From an uncultured Clostridia bacterium (GTDB lineage Bacteria > Bacillota > Clostridia > Peptostreptococcales > Anaerovoracaceae): a stretch of 7,439 bases of DNA. A program made the position numbers and the translations under genes. The stretch spans positions 1-7,439 of the forward strand of contig CAMIWY010000064.1 in the NCBI GenBank assembly GCA_946402595.1. Reading direction: 5' to 3'. The first letter of the stretch is position 1. Each line of letters starts with the position of its first letter. Shown here in pieces: positions 1 to 6,419 of this stretch. The notes beneath the pieces are model-generated. The model was not told the DNA's origin and made no database searches. It saw only the letters and a list, made by a program, of their open reading frames with translations.

Positions 1-1
1 A

Positions 2-586
2 GTATCCAATCCGGTCGACATACTTACATACAAGGTCGCAGAGTGGATGGATCTTCCGAACGGCAAAGTGTTCGGGACAGGCTGCATACTGGATACTTCC
101 AGACTCGTAAGAGCGATCGCTGATTATACTGACATTAATATTGAAGCCATCAAATGCAGCATAGTCGGGGAGCATGGGGATTCGCAGTTCCCGCTCTGGA
201 GCAGACTGGCGATCGCAGGAATACCGATGGCCGAGTATTGTGAGAATGTAGGACTCGAATGGGGCCCTGAGCAGAAAGAGTTTCTGCATGAAAAGGTCAG
301 GTCCATGGGTGCGAGCATAATAAACGCCAAGGGGCGCACTCATTATGGTATCGCAACATGCGTATGCTCTCTCGCAGATGCCGTGCTCAACCAGAGACTG
401 ACCATCGCACCTGTAACATCACCGCTGCAGGGCGAATACGGAATAAATGATGTAGCTATAAGCATCCCGTCCATAGTAGGGGTGAACGGCGTTGAGAGAA
501 GACTTGAGGAAAGGCTTGTCCTTTCTGAAATACGCGGCCTCAGAAAGAGCGCCGGAAAAATAAGGGAGACCCTGGATTCCATCTGA
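2..586 (+). CDS. ldh: L-lactate dehydrogenase, C-terminal part (5' end outside window)
   Basis: Cytosolic NAD-dependent enzyme that interconverts pyruvate and L-lactate, regenerating NAD+ during fermentation. The reading frame is open from base 2, so the first in-frame ATG at 47 is internal and not the true start. About 194 of the usual 310-320 residues are visible; the Rossmann nucleotide-binding half is missing. Seen directly are the substrate/cofactor Asn in VSNPVD, the Asp and Arg of LDTSR (Asp168 and Arg171 in classical numbering), the catalytic His in GEHGDS, and the Thr of GRTHYGIA at the classical Thr246 position, which favours lactate over malate dehydrogenase. The substrate-specificity loop (residue 102) is off the window, so the malate alternative is not fully excluded. 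The stop lies 20 bases before the TagO-like gene, on the same strand, so the two may share a transcript although their functions are unrelated. Confidence 0.93.
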   Translation, partial: VSNPVDILTYKVAEWMDLPNGKVFGTGCILDTSRLVRAIADYTDINIEAIKCSIVGEHGDSQFPLWSRLAIAGIPMAEYCENVGLEWGPEQKEFLHEKVRSMGASIINAKGRTHYGIATCVCSLADAVLNQRLTIAPVTSPLQGEYGINDVAISIPSIVGVNGVERRLEERLVLSEIRGLRKSAGKIRETLDSI

Positions 587-606
587 ACATATCCGGGATA
601 ACAATT

Positions 607-1965
607 ATGCATCTTAACTTCTACTTAACTAAAATAATCGAAGTACTGGCTATCGGAATACTGGTGGCCTATGTTACCACGCCGTTAAGTATCAAGCTCG
701 CATACAAATTCGATATTATCGATAAGCCAAGGGATGACCGCAGGGTGCACAACAGGCCGATACCGAGATTCGGCGGCATGGGGATTTTCCTCGGATCCAT
801 GGCAGCCATGATCATACCGGCCGGCATGAACACGAGTATCCGCGTCGCGATGCTCGGCGGATTCATGATGTACGCATTGGGTGTAGCGGATGACATTATG
901 GACCTGAAGCCGATGGTGAAATTCACCGGCCAGCTGATCACAGCCTCATTCGTCTACGCGATGGGAATAAGGATCAGATTTGTCAATCTCATGCTTGCGC
1001 CTGTTGAGAATGGTTCAAAGGCGATGCTTTACTTCGGTGCAGGCATTGCGTATCTCATAACAGTGCTCTGGATCGTAGGAATCACTAATGCAGTCAATCT
1101 GATGGACGGGCTCGACGGTCTCGCGGCGGGCAGTACCGCCATCATGGCGCTGTCTCTCGCGTACGTAGCGTATATTCATGGTATCAGGCTCGGAATGATG
1201 CCAGTCTGCATAGCGTTCTGCGCGATCGCAGCCGGATGCCTCGGCTTCCTGCCATATAATTTTGCGCCTGCCAAAACTTTCATGGGTGACGGCGGAGCCC
1301 TGTACCTGGGGTACATGATTGCTGTATTGTCAGTGATATCACCGCTGAAGAGAGCGACGATGGTCGGTGCTATCATACCGATGCTCGTACTTGCGGTACC
1401 TATCTTCGATACAGTATTTGCTATGGTCAGGAGAGTGTTCAGGCATGAATCTATCATGAAGGCCGACAGAGGACATCTGCATCACCATCTGATGGCAGCC
1501 GGATTCGGACAGAGGCGGTCAGTCCTGATCATTTACGGAATAGTAGGCATCATGGGGATCGTGGCAGTGCTGATCAGCCGTGACCTGTATAAGGATGCAT
1601 TCTTCCTGTTCACTATAGCGGTGCTTTACCTGGGGATCATAATCGTCCCGAGGCAGCCTAAGAAGAGCCTCAGGAAGATAATTACACAGGATCCGAGAGA
1701 GGTCGCGAGACAGCAGGAGAGGGAAAACCTCGTATGGATGCTCAACACTGAAAGAGAAAGACGCCGTGCGGAGAGAGAGGCAGCGGGGGAGGATCCGGAT
1801 ACCCAGTCGGATCTGCTGCTTGCAGAGATTGCCAGGGATGCGGCGCGCCCTGACAGAAGGGCTACCAGATATACAGTAAGACTTAAGAAGGCAGAGATAG
1901 AAAGGGAACTGGAGAAACAGCAGAAGGCGAAGGAAAACAATACCACAGATCATCAGGATCAATAA
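607..1965 (+). CDS. tagO: Undecaprenyl-phosphate HexNAc-1-phosphate transferase (TagO/WecA family)
   Basis: Integral-membrane enzyme of the MraY/WecA glycosyltransferase-4 superfamily. It moves a sugar 1-phosphate, usually GlcNAc-1-P from UDP-GlcNAc, onto undecaprenyl phosphate at the cytoplasmic face, the first step of teichoic acid or other surface glycan synthesis. Visible signatures in order: DDRRVHNRPIPRFGG (residues 43-57), the Mg-binding Asp pair in GVADDIMDLKP (Asp95-Asp96), NAVNLMDGLDGLA (161-173, catalytic Asp167 and Asp170), FMGDGG (225-230) and the WecA/TagO-type histidine motif GHLHHHL (289-295), which MraY lacks. About ten hydrophobic helices fill residues 1-347. Family members are typically near 350 residues; this one has 452 because of a strongly charged tail (349-452) rich in Arg, Glu and Lys. 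The ATG start has a modest GGGA ribosome site at 595-598, 8 bases upstream. The stop is 4 bases before the acyltransferase start. TagO and WecA cannot be told apart by sequence alone; the Gram-positive context favours TagO. Confidence 0.93.
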   Translation: MHLNFYLTKIIEVLAIGILVAYVTTPLSIKLAYKFDIIDKPRDDRRVHNRPIPRFGGMGIFLGSMAAMIIPAGMNTSIRVAMLGGFMMYALGVADDIMDLKPMVKFTGQLITASFVYAMGIRIRFVNLMLAPVENGSKAMLYFGAGIAYLITVLWIVGITNAVNLMDGLDGLAAGSTAIMALSLAYVAYIHGIRLGMMPVCIAFCAIAAGCLGFLPYNFAPAKTFMGDGGALYLGYMIAVLSVISPLKRATMVGAIIPMLVLAVPIFDTVFAMVRRVFRHESIMKADRGHLHHHLMAAGFGQRRSVLIIYGIVGIMGIVAVLISRDLYKDAFFLFTIAVLYLGIIIVPRQPKKSLRKIITQDPREVARQQERENLVWMLNTERERRRAEREAAGEDPDTQSDLLLAEIARDAARPDRRATRYTVRLKKAEIERELEKQQKAKENNTTDHQDQ

Positions 1966-1969
1966 GACA

Positions 1970-3247
1970 ATGAACAGCAAGAGAATTTATAAATACGATA
2001 ATGTCAAAGCTCTGCTAATATTTCTTGTAGTTATCGGACACATGACCACGGATTATGTGTCCGATTCTCATATGGTGAGATGGGTAACGCTGTGGATATA
2101 CTCCTTTCACATGCCTGCGTTCATTTTCATCTCGGGACTTGTACACAAGCACTACATAACTGAAGAGCGCGCAGCTCTCGGCGTGAAAGGCGAGACCAGG
2201 CTAAGATGGGACAAGGTAGCCGGATTCTTCCTGTGTGCGTGGGGTCTTAAGATATTCCTGCAGTTCACAAGGACCCTGATGGGACAGAACCCGCTGTGGC
2301 ACTGGCTGGAGGAGCCGGGCATCCCGTGGTATCTCTTCGTGATGGCGGAGTATGAACTGCTCTTCTATGTCATGAGATACATTGACGGGGGCAGCCGTAC
2401 ATGCGACATCACCGGGCCTGACGGCGGAGAACCGGTTGTAAAGAACACCCGCCCGTTTGTCATGATACTCGGTGCGTTCGCCCTGAGTGCGGTCATAGGA
2501 TACTTTCCGGCGGTCGGTGATACATTCTGCCTGTCCAGGATGATCAACTTCCTGCCTATATACATGATCGGGTACTATCTCGACATGAAGAAGTTCCTGC
2601 CGCTTCTCAATGGTGAAGGATACGGCGGAGCATCTGATGCAGAAGACGCTGCAGGTGAAAGCGGTCCTTCACGCAGAGGAAATCCGAAGAGAACAGCTAT
2701 CGTCATATTCAGCTGGATAACTGTGGTAGTGACAATGTTTATCTGCTATGCAGGAAAATGGGGCATGTACAGCTGGAGAAAGTGGTTCACCGGAAGACGC
2801 TCCTATGAATTCCTGCAGGATTACTTCAGCTACGCTGTGAAAGACGGCTGGTGGATAAGGCTGGCTGTGTGGGGCGTCGCACTGCTTATAACATTCGCCG
2901 TGATCGCTCTGATCCCGGATAAGGATCTCGGCTTCATAACTACAGTCGGGTCGAGGACTCTGTCGGTATACTTCTGGCACAGACCGCTCTGCTACCTGTT
3001 CAGAACATGGAAGGTGCTGCCGAGACTGTACATGCTGTTCGGCGGTACTTACAACGAAGCTGTGGCCGGACAGATCAGGGGGCATGCTTTCGTCGGCGGC
3101 GATACGAAGATGCTGCTTCCGTTCATCGTTTACTGCCTGATAGGTGCAGCGATGACAGTATTCTTCAGCCTCAGGATATTCGAGCATCCGACAGGTGATC
3201 TGATGAAACTGGGAGCATGGATCGCAAAAGCAGGCAGCAGAAAATGA
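1970..3247 (+). CDS. Acyltransferase-3 family membrane O-acetyltransferase
   Basis: A 425-residue multi-pass membrane protein that resembles the acyltransferase-3 family and its fucose 4-O-acetylase-like group. Members usually transfer acetyl or other short acyl groups from the cytoplasm to sugars of surface polysaccharides. Seen directly: the N-terminal signature YDNVKALLIFLVVIGHM with the family's conserved His (His24), the IYSFHMPAFIFISG segment (43-56) with a second conserved His (His47), PWYLFVMAEYELLFY (119-133), the LSRMINFLPIYMIGYYL helix (188-204), and SVYFWHRPL (332-340) near the end. A polar, low-complexity stretch at about 213-241 separates the membrane halves, and a loop at about 355-380 precedes the last helix. 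The start follows the TagO-like stop by 4 bases; AGGA at 1955-1958, inside the upstream gene, can serve as ribosome site. This spacing implies co-translation with the TagO-like gene and a shared glycan target. The acyl donor and acceptor cannot be read from the sequence. Confidence 0.85.
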   Translation: MNSKRIYKYDNVKALLIFLVVIGHMTTDYVSDSHMVRWVTLWIYSFHMPAFIFISGLVHKHYITEERAALGVKGETRLRWDKVAGFFLCAWGLKIFLQFTRTLMGQNPLWHWLEEPGIPWYLFVMAEYELLFYVMRYIDGGSRTCDITGPDGGEPVVKNTRPFVMILGAFALSAVIGYFPAVGDTFCLSRMINFLPIYMIGYYLDMKKFLPLLNGEGYGGASDAEDAAGESGPSRRGNPKRTAIVIFSWITVVVTMFICYAGKWGMYSWRKWFTGRRSYEFLQDYFSYAVKDGWWIRLAVWGVALLITFAVIALIPDKDLGFITTVGSRTLSVYFWHRPLCYLFRTWKVLPRLYMLFGGTYNEAVAGQIRGHAFVGGDTKMLLPFIVYCLIGAAMTVFFSLRIFEHPTGDLMKLGAWIAKAGSRK

Positions 3248-3272
3248 CAGCATTGGGGGCTCTACTTACGGT

Positions 3273-3296
3273 GGCCGATTGTCCAATTAATAGGCC
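3273..3296 (+). terminator. Weak imperfect hairpin, possible terminator of the upstream operon
   Basis: GGCC (3273-3276) can pair with GGCC (3293-3296). After a G/A mismatch, ATTG (3278-3281) can pair with TAAT (3288-3291) across a six-base loop. The following bases are TTGTT rather than a clean T run, so this is a poor rho-independent terminator by eye. It directly abuts the predicted -35 box, so it could also be an operator-like element or chance. It is the only hairpin candidate I see between the acyltransferase stop and the next promoter. Confidence 0.22.
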
Positions 3297-3324
3297 TTGT
3301 TAAACCGCTTAATTTTGCTATCAT
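3297..3324 (+). promoter_or_regulatory. Probable sigma-A promoter with extended -10
   Basis: TTGTTA at 3297-3302 (4 of 6 matches to TTGACA) and TATCAT at 3319-3324 (5 of 6 matches to TATAAT) are separated by 16 bases. The -10 is preceded by TGC, giving an extended -10 (TGn). It sits in an AT-rich gap that contrasts with the flanking genes. Transcription would begin near 3331, giving a leader of about 70 bases before the GTG start of the adenylation gene. This is a by-eye match, not a scored one. Confidence 0.55.
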
Positions 3325-3386
3325 AAAAGTAGTATGCGTATGAGTGCATTTTATGCGCAAAGTAAAATATCTGATTGATAATAATT

Positions 3387-3394
3387 AAGAGGAG
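3387..3394 (+). promoter_or_regulatory. Strong ribosome binding site deciding a GTG start
   Basis: AAGAGGAG lies 5 bases upstream of GTG at 3400. No ATG in this frame lies near the site; a TTG at 3398 is followed immediately by TGA in its own frame. The site therefore fixes the adenylation enzyme's start at GTG 3400. Confidence 0.8.
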
Positions 3395-3399
3395 AACTT

Positions 3400-4923
3400 G
3401 TGATCACCAGCATTCTTTCTTACCTTGACAGGGCAGTCGCTTTATATAGCGACAGAACGATTTATACCGATGGGAATGATGAAATCAGTTTTGCCCGGCT
3501 CAGAGCTGCAGCGGCTTCGGTCGGAACGGCCATAGCTGAGGCAGAAAAAGCGGAGCATCCGGTCGCTGTTCTTACAGGCCGACATGTCTATACGCCGGCG
3601 TGCTATCTCGGTATAGCAATGGCTGGGTGTTTTTATGCTCCGATGGATCCGGGCGTGCCTGATTCAAGGCTCAGACAGATCCTGGACGTTGCGAAGCCGG
3701 AAACGCTGATCGCAGACATGGAGCATGCAGACAAGGCAAGGGAACTCGGATATTCAGGGACTCTCATAATCATGGAGGAGGCTCTGAAAACAGCAGCTGA
3801 TGAGGATCTGCTGAAGGAGAGAAGGGCAGCCATCACTGAGACCACACCTCTTTATATCCTGTTCACTTCGGGATCGACCGGAAAGCCTAAGGGCGTGCTT
3901 ACATCCCATCAGGCGGTTATCTGCTATCTCGATGGACTGCAGGAAGTCATCGGTCTCGATGAGACAGACATACTCGGTAATCAGGCACCGCTTGACTATA
4001 TTGCGGCAATAAGAGATATGTATCTGCCTCTCATGACAGGAGCAAAGACTGTCATGCTGCATCCGAATGAATTTGCGATGCCGAAGAATCTCATAGGCAG
4101 CCTGCACGATTCAGGAGTTACTACTCTGTGCTGGAGCGCGACCGGTCTTGAGATTCCTGCAAGGCTCGGTGTGTTTGATGACGCAGAAGACATGCCGGCG
4201 CTGCCTCCTCTCAGGAGAGTGGTGTTCTCAGGATCTGTAATATCCAATCCACTTCTGAGAAAATGGCAGAACGCATTTCCGGATACAGTATTCATAAACC
4301 AGTACGGACCTACGGAAGCGACAGGTTCCTGCACATATTATGTGATTGATCACACTGTTCAGGATGATGAGATCATACCTATAGGTAAACCGTACAGACA
4401 TTATCTGATAGACCTGATCACGGAAGACGGAAAGTATGCAGAAGCCGGTGAGACAGGAGAGATATGCGTCAGGGGACCGGCACTCGCGCTCGGATACTAT
4501 GATGCACCTGAGCAGACAGCAAAGAATTTTGTCATAAGCCCGGTCCACAGCCACTGGAAAGAACCTATGTACCGCACGGGCGACCTGGGAAAGACCGGTG
4601 AGAACGGAGAACTCTACTTCCTCGGAAGAAAGGACCGTCAGTTCAAACACCTCGGACACAGGATCGAGCCTGAAGAGATAGAACAGAAAGCGTCTCTCCT
4701 TGACGGAGTCGAGGAGTGCGTCTGCACATATAATGCGGCCCGCAAGGCTATATGCCTGTTCTACAAGGGAACCGCGACACCTAAGGAGATATCCCTCTTC
4801 CTGAGGGCAGAACTCCCGTCATTCATGGCGCCGCGCAAGCTCACCGCCATGGATGAACTGCCAAGGCTGCCTAACGGCAAGCTCGACCGCAAGAAACTTG
4901 AGGAAATGACTCAGGGGAAATAA
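3400..4923 (+). CDS. Stand-alone amino-acid adenylation enzyme, DltA-like, altered pocket
   Basis: ANL-superfamily cytosolic ligase, 507 residues, which activates a carboxylic acid as an acyl-AMP and passes it to a carrier-protein phosphopantetheine, presumably the product of the next gene. Core motifs are intact: P-loop LFTSGSTGKPKG (154-165, motif A3), NQYGPTEAT (300-308, A5), YRTGD (391-395, A7), GRKDRQFKHLGHRIEPEEIE (409-428, hinge A8) and PNGKLDRKKL (491-500, A10, catalytic Lys494). Length and architecture match DltA (D-alanine:carrier ligase), with no condensation or thiolation domains. The pocket differs. Compared with the DltA segment NQAPFSFDLSVMDIY as I remember it, residues 194-208 read NQAPLDYIAAIRDMY, so the Asp that binds the alpha-amino group is Ile201 and an Arg (Arg205) appears nearby. 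The D-Ala-selective Cys of the DltA FCGE motif is Ser277 in FSGS. D-alanine is therefore doubtful as substrate. Start is GTG with a strong ribosome site; the stop is 27 bases before the carrier-protein ATG. Confidence 0.88.
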   Translation: MITSILSYLDRAVALYSDRTIYTDGNDEISFARLRAAAASVGTAIAEAEKAEHPVAVLTGRHVYTPACYLGIAMAGCFYAPMDPGVPDSRLRQILDVAKPETLIADMEHADKARELGYSGTLIIMEEALKTAADEDLLKERRAAITETTPLYILFTSGSTGKPKGVLTSHQAVICYLDGLQEVIGLDETDILGNQAPLDYIAAIRDMYLPLMTGAKTVMLHPNEFAMPKNLIGSLHDSGVTTLCWSATGLEIPARLGVFDDAEDMPALPPLRRVVFSGSVISNPLLRKWQNAFPDTVFINQYGPTEATGSCTYYVIDHTVQDDEIIPIGKPYRHYLIDLITEDGKYAEAGETGEICVRGPALALGYYDAPEQTAKNFVISPVHSHWKEPMYRTGDLGKTGENGELYFLGRKDRQFKHLGHRIEPEEIEQKASLLDGVEECVCTYNAARKAICLFYKGTATPKEISLFLRAELPSFMAPRKLTAMDELPRLPNGKLDRKKLEEMTQGK

Positions 4924-4935
4924 TTGAATCAATAT

Positions 4936-4941
4936 AAGGAG
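4936..4941 (+). promoter_or_regulatory. Ribosome binding site placing the carrier-protein start at ATG 4951
   Basis: AAGGAG lies 9 bases upstream of ATG 4951. The longest frame opens at a TTG at 4924, upstream of this site, and an in-frame GTG at 4945 is only 3 bases from it. ATG 4951 is therefore the best-supported start. Confidence 0.7.
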
Positions 4942-4950
4942 AATGTGAAG

Positions 4951-5184
4951 ATGGAACAATTAATGGAACTGCTTGAAGGTATCAGACCTGACATAGATTT
5001 TGCAAATGAGAAGAGCCTTGTAACTGACAGGCTGCTTGAGTCCTTCGACATCATCAACCTCGTAAGTGAGATTGACGATGAGTTTGATGTCAAGATCAAG
5101 CCGGCAGACCTGGTACCGGAGAATTTTGACTCCGTAGAGGCTATGTGGGCACTTATCCAGCGTCTTCAGGACGAGGAATTCTAG
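4951..5184 (+). CDS. Acyl/peptidyl carrier protein, DltC-like
   Basis: A 77-residue acidic, single-domain carrier protein. Its attachment Ser is Ser31 in LLESFDIINLVSEIDDEFDV, which would receive a 4'-phosphopantetheine arm from a PPTase encoded elsewhere. The segment after Ser31 has the typical helix II pattern with acidic residues that dock partner enzymes, and the length matches DltC (about 78). The residue before the Ser is Glu (ESF) instead of the usual Asp (DS). It lies between the adenylation enzyme and the PLP enzyme, so it probably carries the activated aminoacyl group as a thioester, offers it to the PLP enzyme, and hands it to the MBOAT acyltransferase at the membrane. An in-frame TTG at 4924 would add nine residues, but AAGGAG lies downstream of it and favours ATG 4951. 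The stop is 23 bases before the next start. Confidence 0.88.
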   Translation: MEQLMELLEGIRPDIDFANEKSLVTDRLLESFDIINLVSEIDDEFDVKIKPADLVPENFDSVEAMWALIQRLQDEEF

Positions 5185-5195
5185 AAGAACATACC

Positions 5196-5199
5196 GGAG
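5196..5199 (+). promoter_or_regulatory. Ribosome binding site for the PLP-enzyme gene
   Basis: GGAG sits 8 bases upstream of ATG 5208, in the 23-base gap after the carrier-protein stop. It supports the 5208 start over an in-frame ATG at 5145 that lies inside the carrier-protein gene. Confidence 0.6.
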
Positions 5200-5207
5200 C
5201 GGCAAGT

Positions 5208-6419
5208 ATGAAAGATCTGAACTACAGAGACATCAGCAGGAGTATTATTACCCCTGCATACGTTTTTTCGGGTGCTGAATTTGCAGCGCGCGCTGAGGCA
5301 GTAAAGGATATCCTTGGTCAGGAAATAGGGCTGTGCTATTCAATGAAAGCCAATCCATTCCTCCTGGAAGTGCTGCCTGAGACTTTCTGTGCTGTTGAGG
5401 TATGCAGCCCTGGAGAGCTCGAGATATGCATCCGCAGGAACATTCCCGGAGAGAAAATTATTTATTCGGGACTCAACAAAGGCGCTGACGACATAGCCCG
5501 CGCTGTTTCTTACGGTGCAGGGATAATCACTGCAGAGAGCAGACTTCATCTTGACCTGATCAACCGGGTATCTGCTGAAGCAGGCACTGTCAGCAGGGTC
5601 CTTGTAAGGATCTCAGCGGACAGCCAGTTCGGGATCGACAGAAGAGAGGCGCAGGACATTCTGAAGGCACATCAGGATTATCCGGCGATCCGCTTTGTCG
5701 GACTGCACTTCTTCACCGGAACGCAGAAGCGCAAGCCTAAGGAGATAATAAGGGAACTCGCTTTTCTCGGATCCTATCTTGAGGAAACCAGAGAGCTCAG
5801 CGGACTTGAGCTGGAGAAGATCGAATACGGAACAGGCCTCCCGGCATATCTTTTCATAGATAAGGAAATACAGGATATCCATGAAGCAGAGGCAAAAGAG
5901 CTTGAGTTCCTGAGAGAGGTCGCACCTTCGCTCAGAGAGATAGCAGAAAAAGCTGAAGTGACTGTTGAGATGGGACGTTTCTTCGCGGCATCATGCGGGC
6001 ACTACTTCACAGGAGTGGCCGACATGAAGACCAATGACGGCACCGGCTATGCGATCATAGACGGCGGGTCCCATCAGATACGATACTTCGGCCAGATGCA
6101 GGGAATGCAGATCCCATTCATTGACCATATCCCGGAGAACAGAGAAGACAGCAATGAGTGTCAGGGCGCAGAACCATGCAAGTGGACTCTTTGCGGAAGC
6201 CTGTGCACTACTGCGGATGTGCTGGCGAGAAATGCTGAGTTTACAGACCTGAGGACAGGCGATGTGCTTGTCTTCCACAAAGCAGGAGCTTATGCCCTGT
6301 ATGAGTGCATGTCGCTCTTCCTGAGCAGGGACATGCCGCGAATATATCTGCATGACGGAGAGAAGCTTATCTGCTGCAGAGACAGAATAGAAACTAACGG
6401 ATTTAACACATCGATATGA
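5208..6419 (+). CDS. PLP-dependent fold-III decarboxylase, BtrK/diaminopimelate-decarboxylase-like
   Basis: A 403-residue cytosolic enzyme of the alanine racemase/ornithine-diaminopimelate decarboxylase fold. Visible: the PLP Schiff-base Lys47 in CYSMKANP (43-50), EVCSPGEL (64-71), SQFGID (139-144), GLHFFTGTQ (165-173), the phosphate-loop region EYGTGLPAY (206-214), EMGR (254-257), the C-terminal catalytic-Cys motif GSLCTTADVL (330-339, Cys333) and HKAGAY (357-362). The two-domain length and C-terminal motifs fit a decarboxylase better than an alanine racemase. It departs from lysine-pathway LysA: CTT replaces CES, so the Glu that holds the distal end of diaminopimelate is absent; the ring-stacking His position is Phe169; and the GGG loop is GTG. 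Known relatives BtrK and VinO decarboxylate amino acids bound to carrier proteins. Its place after a carrier protein suggests the same here; that is inference. Its TGA overlaps the next gene's ATG (ATGA). Start chosen by the GGAG site and to avoid a 40-base overlap with the carrier gene. Confidence 0.82.
   Translation: MKDLNYRDISRSIITPAYVFSGAEFAARAEAVKDILGQEIGLCYSMKANPFLLEVLPETFCAVEVCSPGELEICIRRNIPGEKIIYSGLNKGADDIARAVSYGAGIITAESRLHLDLINRVSAEAGTVSRVLVRISADSQFGIDRREAQDILKAHQDYPAIRFVGLHFFTGTQKRKPKEIIRELAFLGSYLEETRELSGLELEKIEYGTGLPAYLFIDKEIQDIHEAEAKELEFLREVAPSLREIAEKAEVTVEMGRFFAASCGHYFTGVADMKTNDGTGYAIIDGGSHQIRYFGQMQGMQIPFIDHIPENREDSNECQGAEPCKWTLCGSLCTTADVLARNAEFTDLRTGDVLVFHKAGAYALYECMSLFLSRDMPRIYLHDGEKLICCRDRIETNGFNTSI

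Noticed and set aside
1519..1980. Minus-strand 153-residue frame under the TagO-like tail
   Set aside because: It is antisense to well-recognised coding sequence, has no recognisable motif, and spans the end of the transferase gene only by chance of codon bias.
2669..3253. Minus-strand 194-residue frame opposite the acyltransferase
   Set aside because: Its composition (rich in Cys, His, Pro and Ser) is typical of an antisense shadow, it shows no motif, and the + strand gene is supported by family signatures.
3348..3368. ATTTTA/TAAAAT inverted repeat as a riboswitch or terminator in the leader
   Set aside because: It has only six A/T pairs with a nine-base loop and no GC stem or T run, so it is expected by chance in an AT-rich leader. 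No known riboswitch core was recognised.
4924..4950. TTG at 4924 as the carrier-protein start
   Set aside because: It lies upstream of the AAGGAG site, which sits at proper distance from ATG 4951.
5145..5207. In-frame ATG at 5145 as the start of the PLP enzyme
   Set aside because: It lies inside the carrier-protein gene with a 40-base overlap and no ribosome site; the added 21 residues look like off-frame translation. ATG 5208 has GGAG 8 bases upstream.
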